The notes: a model not told the origin generated them from the letters alone. A stretch of 64,000 nt of DNA from Megaleporinus macrocephalus (GCA_021613375.1 CM038728.1:33651407-33715406); one strand, 5' to 3'; shown: positions 1 to 12,600, numbered from the stretch's first letter. Numbers and translations are program-made.

Positions 1-40
1 CATTTAATAAATAAAATAATAATAATAATAATAATAATTA

Positions 41-905
41 AAGATCATTTAATTTTAAAGTGACTTCCTTTTTGGCAACTCTACTTTTAGAAGAGAATAA
101 TACATTTCTTTGAGTTTACAAAAATATAGGCTCCTAAGTGGTTCTAGGCTTGTACTGTATGTATGGTTCTATGACCAAGTTTTCATCAGGGCAGGAACCT
201 ACTATATTGGTTCTCTGAAGAGGCATCTTTGGAACCAAACTCTTTATAGATTTTAATCTCTATAAGTTTACAATAAATTAATTGGATTAATTGAATGTAC
301 TGTTCTAGGGATGCCTTCACTTTGGGTTCTTACCAGATGCACATCTCTTTCAACAAACAAACAAATAAATAAATAAATGAATAAATAAATAAATAAATAA
401 ATAAATAAAAGACCATTTAATTTAAAAGTGGCTCCCTATTTGGCAACTTGACTTTTAAGAAGTGCTTTGGATGTACGGTTCTAAGGGGAACCTATCACTA
501 AAGTAAGGATCTACGGTTGTAGGTTAAGATTGTCAATCAATGTAGGAACGTTGACCATCGCTCTCACTCTTCGCTCAATTCCAGACCATTCGATTTAAAA
601 GTGGCTCACTTTTTGGCAACGGCACTTTTACTTGAGTTCACTCCACAAAAATGAAGGTTCCTATGTGGTTCTTGGCTCGGATGTATGGTTCTAGGATAGC
701 CTGTCATTAGTGTAGCCTAAAATAACGATGGTAGGGAATCAAAAACACCGGGAAGATGAAATAATGGAATAAACGGATTCCTACCAAAGAGATACTCAGC
801 AGTACACACAATGACTGTGGGTCAAGTATTGTGGGGTTTGCTTAGCTTGTGCATCAAAGGGTTAAAACCTGGGCTCTCTTTTTGGCAAGCTGATTCTTAA
901 GGGTA
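41..905 (+). repeat. Degenerate repeat copies sharing a 'TTTGGCAAC' core
   Basis: Three blocks near 43-83, 411-451 and 583-623 share a motif of the form GA(C/T)CATT(T/C)(A/G)ATTTAAAAG followed by a CCTATTTGGCAAC-like core. A fourth block near 870-905 retains only the TTTTTGGCAA core. Between them recur phrases such as ATGTATGGTTCTA. A (AATA)n-type run lies at about 356-408. The copies are unevenly spaced, so this may be an old tandem array or several fragments of one dispersed repeat. I do not recognise the family. Confidence 0.55.
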
Positions 906-1930
906 CGGTTTCAGGTTCCGTTGCCCTCCGGCGGGTCCTCTGGCTCTTTAGCCCCTGTTGTCTCGTGTCCCCCTAACCTTAAGAATCCCAAGCATTTTAT
1001 TTTTCCTCTTCCCTCAAATCAATTCCAGACGCCGCAGCTTCCTGCGTCCTCCTCCGGGACCGGTCTGTCTGAAAAACCACAGCTACTCCTCCGTTTTCCA
1101 GGAAATGAAAAGGCCCTATTTGGGGGGAGTTGGTGGGGTAAGGGTTTGGGGGGTGGGGAGGTGAAAGGCTTTTGGCAGCTGAGCTGCATTCATAGCTTCG
1201 TAGCGTAGCTGCTTAAAGGGGGGACTCTGCCGTGGCTTCCTCTGGAGTGACAGAAATATTTGCGGGGACAAAAGAGAAGACGCGGCCTTTTATTAACCTC
1301 GTACATTTTAATTATGGATGAAACGTCTTGCGGGTGATTGAAAAGCTGCGAGAGATGCAGATGTCTTCCACGAGTGTTTTTATAACCCGGTCATTAACAT
1401 TCTTGGATATACAGCAAAGCTCTGGAGTGGTAATTAGAACGGCGTAATAACCCAAGACGTAATTATGATGTTATTGATGTGGTGGGAAAAAAAGAAACGA
1501 AGAGAAAGAATGAAAGAATGAAAGAAAGAAAGAGAATTGCATTATTTTGTTAAGTGACATCCCGGATAGAAGTTAGGAAATTCCTTTGATTGCCCACACT
1601 GATTTTTCTGGGTTTCTTTCTATTTATTTATGTTTTATTTATTCTTTTTTTCCCTCCATTAGGCGTAATGATTGGACTTAATGATCAAGTATTTTTTTTC
1701 TTATTCTTTTTTTGGTCCCATTCCGCCAATAATTGCTTTCAAACATTTCTTTATTTGCCTTTAAATCCCCTCTCGTCATTAAAAGCGTATCAAAGGGACG
1801 GGAACGATAGACTTTATGTTGGTGCAAATTATCATTAACTCGGATTCTGTTCCCGCGGAATATATGTGCGCATCTGTTCCGATAACGATTTGCGTGAATA
1901 AGAAAGAAAATAAGTGAAATATATATATTT
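906..1930. other. Non-repetitive intergenic stretch, no gene seen
   Basis: No convincing exon or RNA gene was found. The part at about 1260-1480 and 1660-1850 is rich in TAATTA-like homeodomain-type sites (for example TTTTAATTATGG, GGTAATTAGAA, GTAATTATGATG) in otherwise non-repetitive sequence. That is how vertebrate conserved non-coding elements often look. This is an impression from composition only. Confidence 0.3.
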
Positions 1931-1937
1931 TAGTTTT

Positions 1938-1938
<1 letters not shown>

Positions 1939-2010
<72 letters not shown>

Positions 2011-2104
2011 ATGTGATGGACTGGCGAACTGTCCATTGTGTACCCCGCCTTCACCCAATGATTCTAGGATTGGCACCATATATATATATATATATATATA
2101 TATT
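1939..2104. repeat. (TA)n microsatellites
   Basis: Uninterrupted TA dinucleotide runs occupy about 1939-2007 and 2079-2102, separated by 70 bp of unique sequence. They read as Tyr-Ile repeats in open frames on both strands, which is not evidence of a gene. Confidence 0.95.
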
Positions 2105-2149
2105 GCCGCTGTCCAATGAAAAACAAGTATCTCTAAAATTGCTACTTTA

Positions 2150-2357
2150 CAGGAGAGACTAAAAACTTTAAACTTTATTTAAAAACTTTAAAAACTTTAT
2201 TTTCAAGTAAGTCAATGGTACCAGAATTATTTCCAAGCTATTTTGGAGCCGTTCTATTGGTCCCTTAGTCATGAAAATTTCACACAATATAAATGACCAT
2301 TGTTGTGTTCAAATGATGTAGAAAACTCAGAATCGACAAAAATGGCAACGATATATA
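2150..2357 (+). repeat. Dispersed repeat flank, second copy at 46.9 kb
   Basis: This stretch matches 46935-47095 closely. Both contain CCAAGCTATTTTGGAGC, an ATTGGT block, AATGACCATTG, GTGTTCAAATGATGTAGAAA and AATCGACAAAA in the same order. In both places a copy of the CAGGGTGAGTC foldback element or its relative follows. The shared flank means either that the foldback element inserted into an older dispersed repeat that was later copied, or that this is part of a larger element. Confidence 0.6.
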
Positions 2358-2359
2358 TA

Positions 2360-2905
2360 CAGGGTGAGTCTAAAATCTCAGGACACCCTTTTATTTGATG
2401 TATCTGAGTACCCCAGCAAGTAACGGGTGGGGGGCCTGGATTTAGGCTATGTCCTGCAATCTTGAAAGCCGCCATGTTGGATCAAGAGCAAGTTTTTCCA
2501 ATGGGAAGGTGGCCGTGTAGCAGATCAAAGAAGACCAGAACTGTCTCAGTACTCATCCCTGGTGCTGAACACAGATCTTCAGATGCAGTTCAGCACAAGA
2601 CACTCAACATGTTGTTCAATGTTGTTGTTGTTGCAACTTTCTGTATTGATAACGTTTGAACAACAAGAGATATTGATGCAAATTTGATTGCCTCAATCGA
2701 TTTCTGAGACAGTTCTGGTCTTCTTTGAAGACCACCTTCCCATTGGAAAAACTTGCCTTTAATCCAATATGGCGGCTTTTAAGATGGCAGGACATAGCCT
2801 AAAAGCTAGCCCCCCTCACACGTTACTTGTTGGGGTATTCAGATACGTCACTTTTCCTTTCCCTTCTCAAGTGAAAGGGTGTCCTGAGACTTTTGACTCA
2901 CCCTG
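2360..2905. mobile_element. Foldback short element (mariner-like ends), 546 bp
   Basis: The left end begins CAGGGTGAGTC and the right end is its reverse complement, GACTCACCCTG. The match extends for about 31 bp of terminal inverted repeat, and both sides are flanked by TA (2358-2359 and 2906-2907), as expected for Tc1/mariner insertions. Inner sequence is also inverted: the phrase GCCGCCATGTTGGATCAAGA and the AAGACCAGAACTGTCTCAG block on the left reappear reverse-complemented near 2700-2790. Most of the element therefore could fold into a long hairpin. There is no transposase frame, so it would depend on an enzyme supplied elsewhere. Related copies are at 28968, 29956 and about 47110. Confidence 0.8.
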
Positions 2906-3388
2906 TACTGTAAATTATATGCAAAGAAAAGAGGAAGCAAATATCGCGCTGGCTTGAAGGATCTTTATTATTATTAATACTCCTGCCTTCGTGCCTGCAT
3001 GCATAAACAGCGAGGCGATGCCGGGACACAGATGAGTAATGAGAAATATTACCATACGCGAGAGCACGAGCAAAATCAGGTCCTTGTAGTTCGTAATTAC
3101 GCCTAAGCTCTTTAATGGCTTTCCAGAGTTCGTTCTTTCACTCTCAGCCACACAAACAATGAGTTCCGCTCATCTTCACAGCACGGCGCAGCAGCCCAGC
3201 TTAAAAATAAAGGCTCGTAAATGTAAGCTATTGATATCAATTTCATGATACTTTCCAAATTTAACGCAGCGTGAGATCTAATTCAGTATTAATAAAGTTA
3301 ATGAGCCCATGCAGTCTTCCTCGGACCACCCTGAGGAACCTTTCAGGGGGCGGTTTGTTGGAAGGAAGCCCATTTTTGGAATCACCAT
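2906..3388. other. Intergenic, nothing recognised
   Basis: Non-repetitive sequence without a supported exon, RNA or mobile element. Confidence 0.5.
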
Positions 3389-3590
3389 GGACATTTATAT
3401 TCATGACATTTGGCAGACACACTTATCCACAGGTAGGTGAAGGTAGTGTTACAGTTATACCTGTACACAGGTAGGTCAAGGTAGTGTTACAGTTTACCTG
3501 TACACAGGTAGGTCAAGGTAGTGTTACAGTTTACCTGTACGCAGGTAGGTCAAGGTGGTTACCCAGGTGGAGAATAGAACCCTAGTCTGC
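3389..3590 (+). repeat. SINE-type tail motif followed by ~47-bp tandem repeat
   Basis: The phrase CATTTGGCAGACACACTTAT at about 3407 resembles the end segment of widespread fish retroposons (CATTTGGCAGAYGCTCTTATCC); a similar piece is at 5932-5962. It is followed by three to four copies of a roughly 47-bp unit containing ACAGGTAGGTCAAGGTAGTG (3430-3556). It then runs into a GAACCCTAGTCTGCAGCAT segment that directly precedes the CTATACC array. Confidence 0.6.
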
Positions 3591-3609
3591 AGCATAGAGG
3601 GCAGCATTG

Positions 3610-4234
3610 TAGCCTGGTATACTATATCAACTATATCACTATACCACTATACTATACCACTACACTACTTTACCACCTATACCACTACAGTACTATACCA
3701 ACTATACTGCCTCAGTACTATACCAATTATATCACTGTACCGCTATACTATACCACTACACTACCACCTATACCACTACAGTATTATACCAACTATACCA
3801 CTACAGTACTATACCAACTATACCACTGTACCGCTATACTATACTACTACACTACTTTACCACCTATACCACTGCATTTTACCAGCTATACCACTACAGT
3901 ACTATACCAGCTATACCACTACAGTACTATACCAGCTATACCACTACAGTACTATACCAGCTATACCACTACAGTACTATACCAACTATACCACTACAGT
4001 ACTATACCAACTATACCACTACAGTACTATACCAGCTATACCACTACAGTACTATACCAGCTATACCACTACAGTACTATACCAACTATACCACTACAGT
4101 ACTATACCAACTATACCACTACAGTACTATACCAGCTATACCACTACAGTACTATACCAGCTATACCACTACAGTACTATACCAGCTATATGACTGTACC
4201 ACTATACTATACTCATACACTACTATACCAACTG
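3610..4234 (+). repeat. 25-bp minisatellite, CTATACCACTACAGTA family
   Basis: About 24 head-to-tail copies of a 25-bp unit built from CTATACCACTACAGTACTAT plus ACCAR. The first part is more irregular (ACTATATCACTATACCAC variants), while 3890-4190 is nearly perfect. This is the reverse-complement orientation of the arrays at 8369-9001, 9467-9684 and 13027-13885. The flanks just outside (3550-3610 here, 13886-13960 there) also match in inverted orientation. Confidence 0.9.
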
Positions 4235-6014
4235 TGGAGTAAGAGCGTTGACCTGTTCATCAGTTTTGTGTTCAGGATTTTTTGGGTGGGTCTAAACTCA
4301 TAGTGACTCACAGGAGCCGTATTTAGCCTAACCCCATATGCCATAAACACTAGAGTGCATCAGCATGAGCTACATTTCCCACTGCACACAGCCCCCCCCC
4401 CACAGCTCATTTGTTGCTTTGTTGCCTGTTTGCTTCTAAGCAGACATTAATTGGCCAAGCCTGTCCCACCCACCCAGCCAGCCATAATAACACACATGAG
4501 CCCATTAACTGTCACCCATTTACCTACAATGACTGCGGTGACCCCAAACGAATCCTGCCCCCAAATTATGTAGCAGATCACAAGGGACCTGTACGTGAAC
4601 CCACTTTGTGCATGGTTTTTAAATCTCCTGGCCTCCATCGCACTCCGACCTTCTGGGTAGGAGTCCACTCACTGGCCAGCCGAGGGGGCTAGAGATCACC
4701 TCAAGCGACGCAGGTCAGATAAGATGGTTCTTCAACAACTTGTGGTTCTTCTTTGGTATTTAGACACCTGTACTGTATTTCTATGTGCTTGTATTGCGTA
4801 AAGAAGTTACTGGACTGTACTTTTCGAGGCAGATATATCTTTCCTCTCTCTCTCCTCCGTATCGCACCCACGTTCGATCGGCCAGGTACAGCTTTCACTC
4901 AGCTGCAGGTAACATAAGCTCACTGCTGAGCGCTGTGGGCAACAGGAAAGTGATACGGAGGGCACTGTTATTATCCAAGGGCAGGAGAAAGAGGAAAAAG
5001 AGAGGGAGAGAGGGCGAGAGAGGCAGCACCTCTTCTGAAATAACACCAGCGAAGGAGCTTGGAGGTCTTTTCGTGAAATCTCTTGTTTTATACGGTTCCA
5101 AAATATAAATAAAGTTCATCGTAACGTATCTTATCGGTTTATTGGGGCGTCGTTATTATTCGTATCCGAGCCTGGAGCCAAAGCAGCCGTAAAGCCGTAC
5201 AGGGCAAGATGAACTCGGCTACCTCGGTAAGAAAAACAAGGTCAAACCAGGAAAGCTACTCGAGATACAAAAGGTAGCAGACACTAGGGACACTAGGGTT
5301 ACACGGACCTTAGAACCGGGAGACATGGATACAACACACACAATGTGATTTACATCCCGCCCCCACCTCCAGCGTTTAGGGGGCACTGTTTTTTTTTGGG
5401 CTTTGGAAAGAACGAGCGTGCTTCTCCAGCTGATCTGCAACATCTTAACATATTAAATAGAAAGCTGTCTGGAAGTTTCCGCCGCTTGTCTTTGCCAGAA
5501 GCTTGCGAAACCCCAGGAACGCCTGCCAAAAGTCCCGCCTTGGGAGCAAAGCCAAAGGCCTTGTTGTTGTGATGGCAGCAACCTTTCAGGTGTGGAGCAC
5601 CTTTGGACCGGGAGAGTTGGTAACGTTGAGGAAAGTTTGCTGTAGAATTGTTATTTAAAAGCCGCTCTTCAAACCGAAGAACACGAGGCTTAGCGGCGAA
5701 GATGAACATGCACGAAGTATCGGTGCAGAGCTGCTCCGAGGTCTTCTTCAAGGAGGTCTTCTTCAAGGAGGTCTTCTTCACAAACGCTGGAACGTTCTTG
5801 AGAAACTGTCACTATAATTATGTAGAGAAGTCTAGCTATCGCTTCGGAAGCTTTTCTTAATGAAATCTCTATTTCTCTTTCTGTCTCGTGCCAGTCGAGC
5901 TCTGGCGTATTGGAACTGGCGTTGAGGTTTATGGCGTTTGGCAGATGCTCTTATCCAAATTACAGTTTAATCATGTTACTGATGTCAATAGATGTAGAGT
6001 TAAGAGACTGTATA
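4235..6014. other. Intergenic, nothing firmly recognised
   Basis: Mostly single-copy sequence without a supported exon. A 15-bp unit GAGGTCTTCTTCAAG is repeated three times at about 5738-5781. A CATTTGGCAGA-type retroposon tail (GCGTTTGGCAGATGCTCTTA) lies at 5936-5960. Short open frames here lack recognisable domains. Confidence 0.5.
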
Positions 6015-6016
6015 TA

Positions 6017-6533
6017 CACCACCACTCAAAAGTTTGGGATCACAGTGAAATGTTCTTGTTTTAATGGAGTATCTTCTTCCTTAACACAACAATGGACTGA
6101 CGGGTCTCTAAAGAAAGTTCTTTCTTTCTGGTCATTGTGAGTCGGTCAGCAAGCCATCAACTGCTGATCTTCAGATACTAAACTAACCTAGAATGTTGTT
6201 CCCTTTTATACTCACTTATTAGTAGAATGTTTTTCAGCTGTGATCACAATTGATCAAGAGTGTCCTAACAACCAATTAGTCCAATAACATCCTTAACTTG
6301 GATTGGTGGTCGTACCAGGAGATTTAGACAGAGGACTGAGAATTACTGATAATAGAACTATATGTAAAATAAGCCTCTATACAAAAATAGACTTTAATAC
6401 AAACATTTTTATTCTTTAAAAATCATCTGATACACTTACATTAATTGTGAAATGAACAATATTGTTTGTGAATTGCATGAAAATTGTATGAAATGAAATT
6501 CTAAAGTGATCCTAAACTTTTGAGTGGTAGTGT
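6017..6533. mobile_element. Non-autonomous Tc1-type element, 517 bp
   Basis: The left end CACCACCACTCAAAAGTTT and the right end, read on the opposite strand as CACTACCACTCAAAAGTTT, form an inverted repeat of about 27 bp that extends through GGGATCAC/AGGATCAC. TA lies on each side (6015-6016, 6534-6535). The interior shows no transposase frame, so this is probably an internally deleted Tc1/mariner-superfamily copy. Confidence 0.8.
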
Positions 6534-6535
6534 AC

Positions 6536-6883
6536 TGTCTACACTCACTGTCCAGTGTATCAGCTCCACTGACACTGCTGTGCTGGTGTGAGTGGATCAG
6601 ACACAGCAGTGCTGCTGCTGGATGGTTTAAACACTGTGTCCACTCACTGTCCACTCTATTAGACACTCCTACTACTTGCTGGTCCACCTTGTAGATGTAA
6701 AGTCAGAGACAGTAGCTCATCTGCTGCTGCACAGTTTGTGTTCCTCTAGTTCTTCATCAGTGGACACAGGACGCCGCCCACAGGACACTGCTGTCTGGAT
6801 AGTTTTGGTTGGTGGACGATTCTCAGTCCAGCAGTGACACTGAGGAGGTGTTTAAACACTCCAGAGGCAGCACTGCTGATAGA
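6536..6883 (-). mobile_element. Partial copy of the 50-kb foldback element family
   Basis: This contains the hallmark phrases of the complete copy at 50050-51112: GTGTGAGTGGATCAGACACA, CACTCACTGTCCACTCTATT, ACTTGCTGGTCCACCTTGTA, GGACGCCGCCCACAGGACAC and GTTTTGGTTGGTGGACGATT. It starts immediately after the TA that bounds the Tc1-type element at 6533 and fades out near a short TA run. The outer arm with 45-bp repeats is missing. Confidence 0.75.
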
Positions 6884-8368
6884 TATATATATATATGTAT
6901 GTACAGGTGCCTGCAGTAAGCAGCACTCAGACTTTAACTGAAGGACAGTTTCTTTGTTGTATCTGAGTCTTTGTTTCGTACTTAACTCCAAGCGTGACAG
7001 CAAGAGATCCTCAAAAGGAAGCCCCTTAAACGTGCCGTGCACGTGCGCCACGCGCTGAACTACACGATGGCGAAGGCAGTGAACCTGGGCAAAGCCAACA
7101 GGTGCACAGCAGAATCTTCATCAGGTGATTCCCCGTCAGCTGCGCTCTCCTCCCTTTGAGCAGCTTTGCTTCCGCCCCGAGTTCGCTGCCAATTACTGGC
7201 TGCCGTCCATGTTAGCAGCGGTTTTCCGCCGGCCTGACGTGTCTTTAAGCGGCGGCGGCTACAGAAACAACAACAGCGGCACCAGAGGCTGCCAGTTTTC
7301 ACCGTGTTCCCTCACCTGTAGCTAACGCTGCGAACCCGAGCCGGGCTCATTAGCATATTTATGATGCTGGCCTCAAAGAGGAAGGGAGCAGCAGAAAAAA
7401 AAAAAGGGAAAACAGCAAAAGCGGCAGCAGCATGAGCATCAGTCACTCTCCCGGAATACAAATCAGCTCGGCGGCTGCGAGGAGCCGGGGGATTTTTTTT
7501 TTTCTTGTTTTTGTTTGCGAAACACCTCCGACGATTAGTCTCTGTAATTGAATGGCAATTAGGAGTCAGCTTTCGTCCTCGGAGCGCTAGCGCTGACCAC
7601 AGGAAGTGGCAGCCGTAATGAGAACCCCCCCCAAAAATAAAGCTCTTCTCTCCCCGACAGCCCGGAGAGAAGCTTTGATGGCATGTCTTTCGGCGACCGC
7701 AGTCACTAGATATCCATCAGCGCTAGCTCCTCCGCGACCATGCCGAACGTTTTAAAGGTTAGGAATTCTTGTCGCATGCACTTTTTAAGAACCCGGCTAG
7801 TTTTTCCGTGTCAAACTTTGAACGCCGGCTTGACGTAAGTAGGTTTATTCCTCCTCCGGAGGCTTTAGGTTGACGTTGAGGCATCCCTGCCTGGTGAGAA
7901 GTGCTGAAATCTTCTTGTCAGTTCCAGAGGACTCGGTAACGTTCGGGGTTTGAAATGGAGACAAATGTGTCAGAGATGTAGACAGGACTCTTGTTGACCT
8001 TCCCTCTCCGTTCTGGCTCTGCGACTTCAGAAAGCATCTCCTATTGTTATCTGGAATACATTAAATTCATTTTTAGGACACTCTGCCGAATTACGGTGCT
8101 GCTCAAAAGCACACCGGAGAATTCAGTCTGAAATCCCACAATGCATTAGGCTGCATACAAATGCTGCATCCTAGTAGACTCAGATATAAAACATAACCCA
8201 ATATGTACACGGTGAAAAGTACACTGTGAAATGTACAGTAACTTGCTGACAGCAATTAACTAGCAAGCTGCTGTATTTCTCAGTTCATTTCTCAGTAATA
8301 CTCACAGTACTATATTGTTATTATAGTAATACTCACTGTGCAAGAGATGCTTTAGCTTAGTTGTATAA
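6884..8368. other. Intergenic, possible conserved non-coding sequence
   Basis: No exon is supported. The part from about 7330 to 7790 contains ATTAGCATATTTATGATGC and TGTAATTGAATGGCAATTAG in a moderately GC-rich, non-repetitive context. That is compatible with a regulatory element, but conservation cannot be tested here. Confidence 0.3.
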
Positions 8369-9001
8369 TGGTATAGTTGGTATAGTGTAGTGGCATAGTG
8401 GTATAGTTTCTATAGTGTAGTAGTACAGGAGTACAGTATAGTGAGATAGTTGGTAAATTGCAGTGTTACATTGGTGTAGTTGCTATAGTGTAGTTGTGCA
8501 GTGGTATTGTTGGTATGCTATAGTGGTGTAGTTGATATAAGGTAGAGGTATAGTCGGTATAGTGTAGTTTTATAGTGGTATAGTTGGTATAGTGTAGTGG
8601 TATAGTTGGTATAGTGTACTGATACTGTGGTATAGTTGGTATGGTGTACTGATACTGTGGTATAGTTGGTACAGTGTAGTGTTATAATGGTATAGTTGGT
8701 ATAGTGTAGTGGTATACTGGTATAGTGTAGTGGTATAGTTGGTATGGTGTAGTGTTATAGTGGTATAGTTGGTATAGTGTAGTGTTATAATGGTATAGTT
8801 GGTATAGTGTAGTGGTATAGTTGGTATAGTGTACTGATACTGTGGTATAGCTGGTATGGTGTAGTGTTACATTGGTATAGTTGGTACAGTGTAGTGTTAT
8901 AATGGTATAGTTGGTATAGTGTAGTGGTATACTGGTATAGTGTAGTGGTATAGTTGGTATGGTGTAGTGTTATAGTGGTAGAGTTGGTATAGTGTAGTGT
9001 T
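8369..9001 (-). repeat. Minisatellite, GTATAGTTGGTATAGTGTAG family
   Basis: Tandem 22-30 bp units made of GGTATAGTTGGTATAGTGTA with variable GTTATAGT or GGTATAGT spacers. On the minus strand the unit reads ACTACACTATACCAACTATA, the same family as the array at 3610-4234, so the two arrays are inverted relative to each other. The array is interrupted at 9001 by a LINE 3' fragment. Confidence 0.9.
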
Positions 9002-9466
9002 AGATTCAAGATTCAGATTCAAGATTCAAGAGTTTTATTGTCATATGTACAGCAGAACAGACAGTTACACTGTACAATGAAATTCTTACTTTGCTGCTCC
9101 TCCATTCACCAATAGATAAGATAACAAATAAAAGAAATAAAAAATATATATACAAAATATACAAGGTATAACAATATAAGTTGAAGTAGATAAAAATATT
9201 TTTATAGTTAAAGAATAAAAAATAAAAGTTATGTGTGCTTTTATGTGCAAGTATGAAGAGCAGCAGCCATAAAGTGCAAGTTGCAAGTAACGAATGTAAA
9301 CAATAATGTTTGTGCGAGTAGTGAATGTAAACCGTATTCTGACAGTACAGTGAATGTAAACAGTATTCTGACAGTACAGTGAGTGTAAGGTGCAGTTTAA
9401 ATCAGACCAGTTAAAACCAGTTCAGAAAGGAGAGGTTGGAGAGGTAGTGCGTGAGGTGTTCATAGA
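9002..9466 (-). mobile_element. 5'-truncated LINE 3' end, minus strand
   Basis: Read on the minus strand, the piece ends TATGACAATAAAACTCTTGA followed by a short repeated AATCTTG tail, a typical non-LTR retrotransposon 3' terminus. The inner part (TGAAATTTCATTGTACA-like, then AT-rich) is untranslated. The reverse transcriptase region is gone. It has inserted into the GTATAG minisatellite, which resumes at 9467. Confidence 0.7.
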
Positions 9467-9684
9467 ATGGTATAGTTGGTATAGTGTAGTGCTATAGTGG
9501 TATAGTTGGTATAGTGTAGTGTTATAATGGTATAGTTGGTATAGTGTAGTGATATAGTTGGTATGTTGTAGTGATATAGTTGGTATGTTGTAGTGTTATA
9601 GTGGTAGAGTTGGTATGTTGTAGTGTTATAGTGGTATAGTTGGTATGGTGTAGTGCTATAGTGGTATAGTTGGTATAGTGTAGT
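9467..9684 (-). repeat. Minisatellite segment between two LINE insertions
   Basis: The GTATAGTTGGTATAGTGTAG units continue here between the truncated LINE and the intact L2 element. They show this was one array before two retrotransposons landed in it. Confidence 0.9.
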
Positions 9685-12600
9685 CAAGTGTCAAGTCAAG
9701 TCAAGTGGGTTTTTATTGTCATTTCAACTACATACAGAGTACACAGTGAAACGAAACAACGTTCCTCCAGGACCATGGTGCAACATAGACAGTGCATACA
9801 GACACAAGTGCAACACAAACAAACAAGTACGGACAGACAACACAACACAGTACAGACAGAGAATAATAAATAATTGCTGGTTGTGTGCAAATTGTGCAAT
9901 GTGTAATAAATAGAGTCCAGTGAGGTAGTAAAGTTATTAGTGCAATGCTTTGTGCAAAAAATGCTTCCCTTTTTTTATCTGGGGTAAATGGTTGGAGAAA
10001 GATATCAGTTCAGACGTTGAGTTGTGTTGAGAAGTCTGATGGCTTGGGGGAAGAAGCTGTTGCAGAGTCTGGTCGTGTTGGACCGGACGCTGCGGTACCT
10101 TCTTCCTGATGGCAGGAGGGAGAACAGTCTGTGTGAAGGGTGGGTGGGGTCATCCACAATGCTGGTTGCTTTGCGGATGCAGCGGGTGGTGTAAATGTCC
10201 AAGACGGAGGGGAGAGAGACTCCGATGATCCTCTCAGCTGTCCTCACAATGCGTTGGAGGGACTTGCGGTCAGAGGCTGTGCAGGTCCCAAACCAAGCAG
10301 TGATGCAGCTGCTTAGGATGCTCTCTATGGTTCCCCTATAGAAGAGGGTGAGGATGGGTGGAGGGAGACGGGCCTTTCTCAGCTTCCGGAGGAAGTAGAG
10401 ACGCTGCTGGGCTTTCTTGGCTGTAGAGCTGGTGTTCAGGGACCAGGTGAGGTTCTCCGCTAGGTGGACACCAAGGAACTTGGTGCTCTTAACGATCTCC
10501 ACAGAGGAGCCGTTGATGTTAAGCGGAGAGTGGTCCGGTCTTGATTTCCTGAAGTCAACAACCATTTCCTTGGTCTTCTCTACATTCCAGTGAAGGTTGT
10601 TGACTGTACACCAGTCTGTCAGCTGCTGTACCTCCTCCCTGTATGCTGACTCGTCGCCTTTGCTGATGAGACCCAGCACAGTTGTATCATCGGCGAACTT
10701 TATGATGCTGTTAGAACTGTGTTTCGCAACACAGTCATGAGTCAGCAGGGTGAACAACAGAGGACTCAGTACACTGCCCTGGGGTGCCCCAGTGTTCATG
10801 GTGATGGTGCTGGAGCTGCTGTTCCCGAACCGGACTAACTGGGGCCTCCCTGTCAGGAAGTCCAGGATCCAGTTGCACAGGGGGGTGTTGAGGCCCAGCA
10901 GGCTTAACTTCCTGGTGAGATTCTGCGGGATGATGGTGTTGAATGCTGAACTGAAGTCTATGAACAGCATTCTGACGTAGGTGTCCTTCTTCTCCAGGTG
11001 GGTAAGGGAGAGGTGAAGGGTGGTGGTGATGGCATCGTCCGTGGAGCGGTTGGGACGATATGCAAATTGCAAGGGGTCCAATGAAGAGGGCAGTTGGGTT
11101 TTGATGTTCCTCATGACTAGCCTCTCGAAGCACTTCATGATGATGGGCGTGAGAGCTACGGGACGGTAGTCATTGAGGCAGGACACCGTGGACTTCTTCG
11201 GCACGGGGATGATGGTGGTGGTCTTGAGGCACGTTGGGACAGTGGAGCTGCGCAGGGAGACGTTGAAGATGTCCGTGAGAACATCTGTCAACTGGTCTGC
11301 ACACTCTCTGAGCACTCTGCCAGGGATGTTGTCTGGTCCTGCAGCTTTCCGTGGGTTGACTCTGCGCAGAGTTTTCCTCACGTCCACTGCAGTCAGGCAC
11401 AGCGCCTGCTCGTCTGGCTTGGGTGTGATCTTGCTCACCAACGTGTTGTTCTGTGCCTCAAACCGTGCATAAAAGTCGTTAAGGGCATCGGGGAGGAAGG
11501 CATCACTGTCACAGGACGGTGGCATTGTCCTGTAGTGTGTGATTTCCTGGATGCCCTGCCACATGCGCCGCGTGTCACCCGTGTCCTGGAAGTGGTTGTG
11601 GATCCTCTGGGCGTGAGCGCGCTTTGCCTCTCGGATGGCTCGTGACAATTTGGCTCTTGCTCTCCTTAGGGCCGCCTTGTCACCCACTCTGAAGGCCGAG
11701 TCGCGGGTCCTCAGTAGCGCACGCACCTCAGGAGTCATCCACGGCTTCTGGTTTGGGCATATGGTGATGGTCTTGGAGACAGTGACATCATCAATACACT
11801 TGCTGATGTAGCCAGTGACTGATGCTGTGAACTCCTCCAAGTTAACAGAGTCGCCTTCAGTCGCAGCCTCCCTGAACACGTCCCATGCAGTGCACTCAAA
11901 ACAGTCCTGAAGGGCAGAGATGGCTCCTGCCGGCCAGGTTTTCACCTGCTTCTGAACTGGTCTGGAGCGTCTGATGAGGGGTGTGTAAGCTGGAGTCAGA
12001 TACACAGACATGTGGTCCGAGAACGCGAGGTGGGGGCGGGGCTCCGCCCGGTACGCGCTGGGTATGTTTGTGTAAACAAGGTCCAACGCGTTCGCTCCTC
12101 TCGTGGCAAAGTCCACATGCTGATGGAATTTAGGGAGGACTGACTGGAGATTAGCGTGGTTAAAATCTCCGGCGACAATGAACAGTGCGTCTGGGTGTCT
12201 GGTCTGCAGATCACTGACGCCCCCGTGCAGCTCCCACAGTGCCTCTTTAGCATTAGCGCTAGCGCTAGGCGGTATGTACACGGCGGCTATCAGCACGGCG
12301 GAGAATTCCCGTACTAAATAAAAAGGTCTGCACTTAACTATGACGAACTCCACCAGCGGAGAGCAGTGCTTGGCGACAGTCACAGCGTTGTTGCACCATT
12401 CTGTGTTGATGTAAACACACACGCCTCCACCGCGGGTCTTCCCGGACAGAGCCGCGCTCCTATCCGCTCTGAACGAGGCTAGCCCGTCTAGCTGAATGGC
12501 GCTGTCTGGAATACTGTCGCTGAGCCACGATTCCACAAAGACTAGAGCACAGCAGTCTCTGAACTCTCGCTGGGTCGCTCGCTGGAGTCGAATGCAGTCC

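Noticed and set aside
3610..4234. CRISPR-like regular array
   Set aside because: There are no unique spacers between repeats; it is a plain minisatellite in a vertebrate genome.
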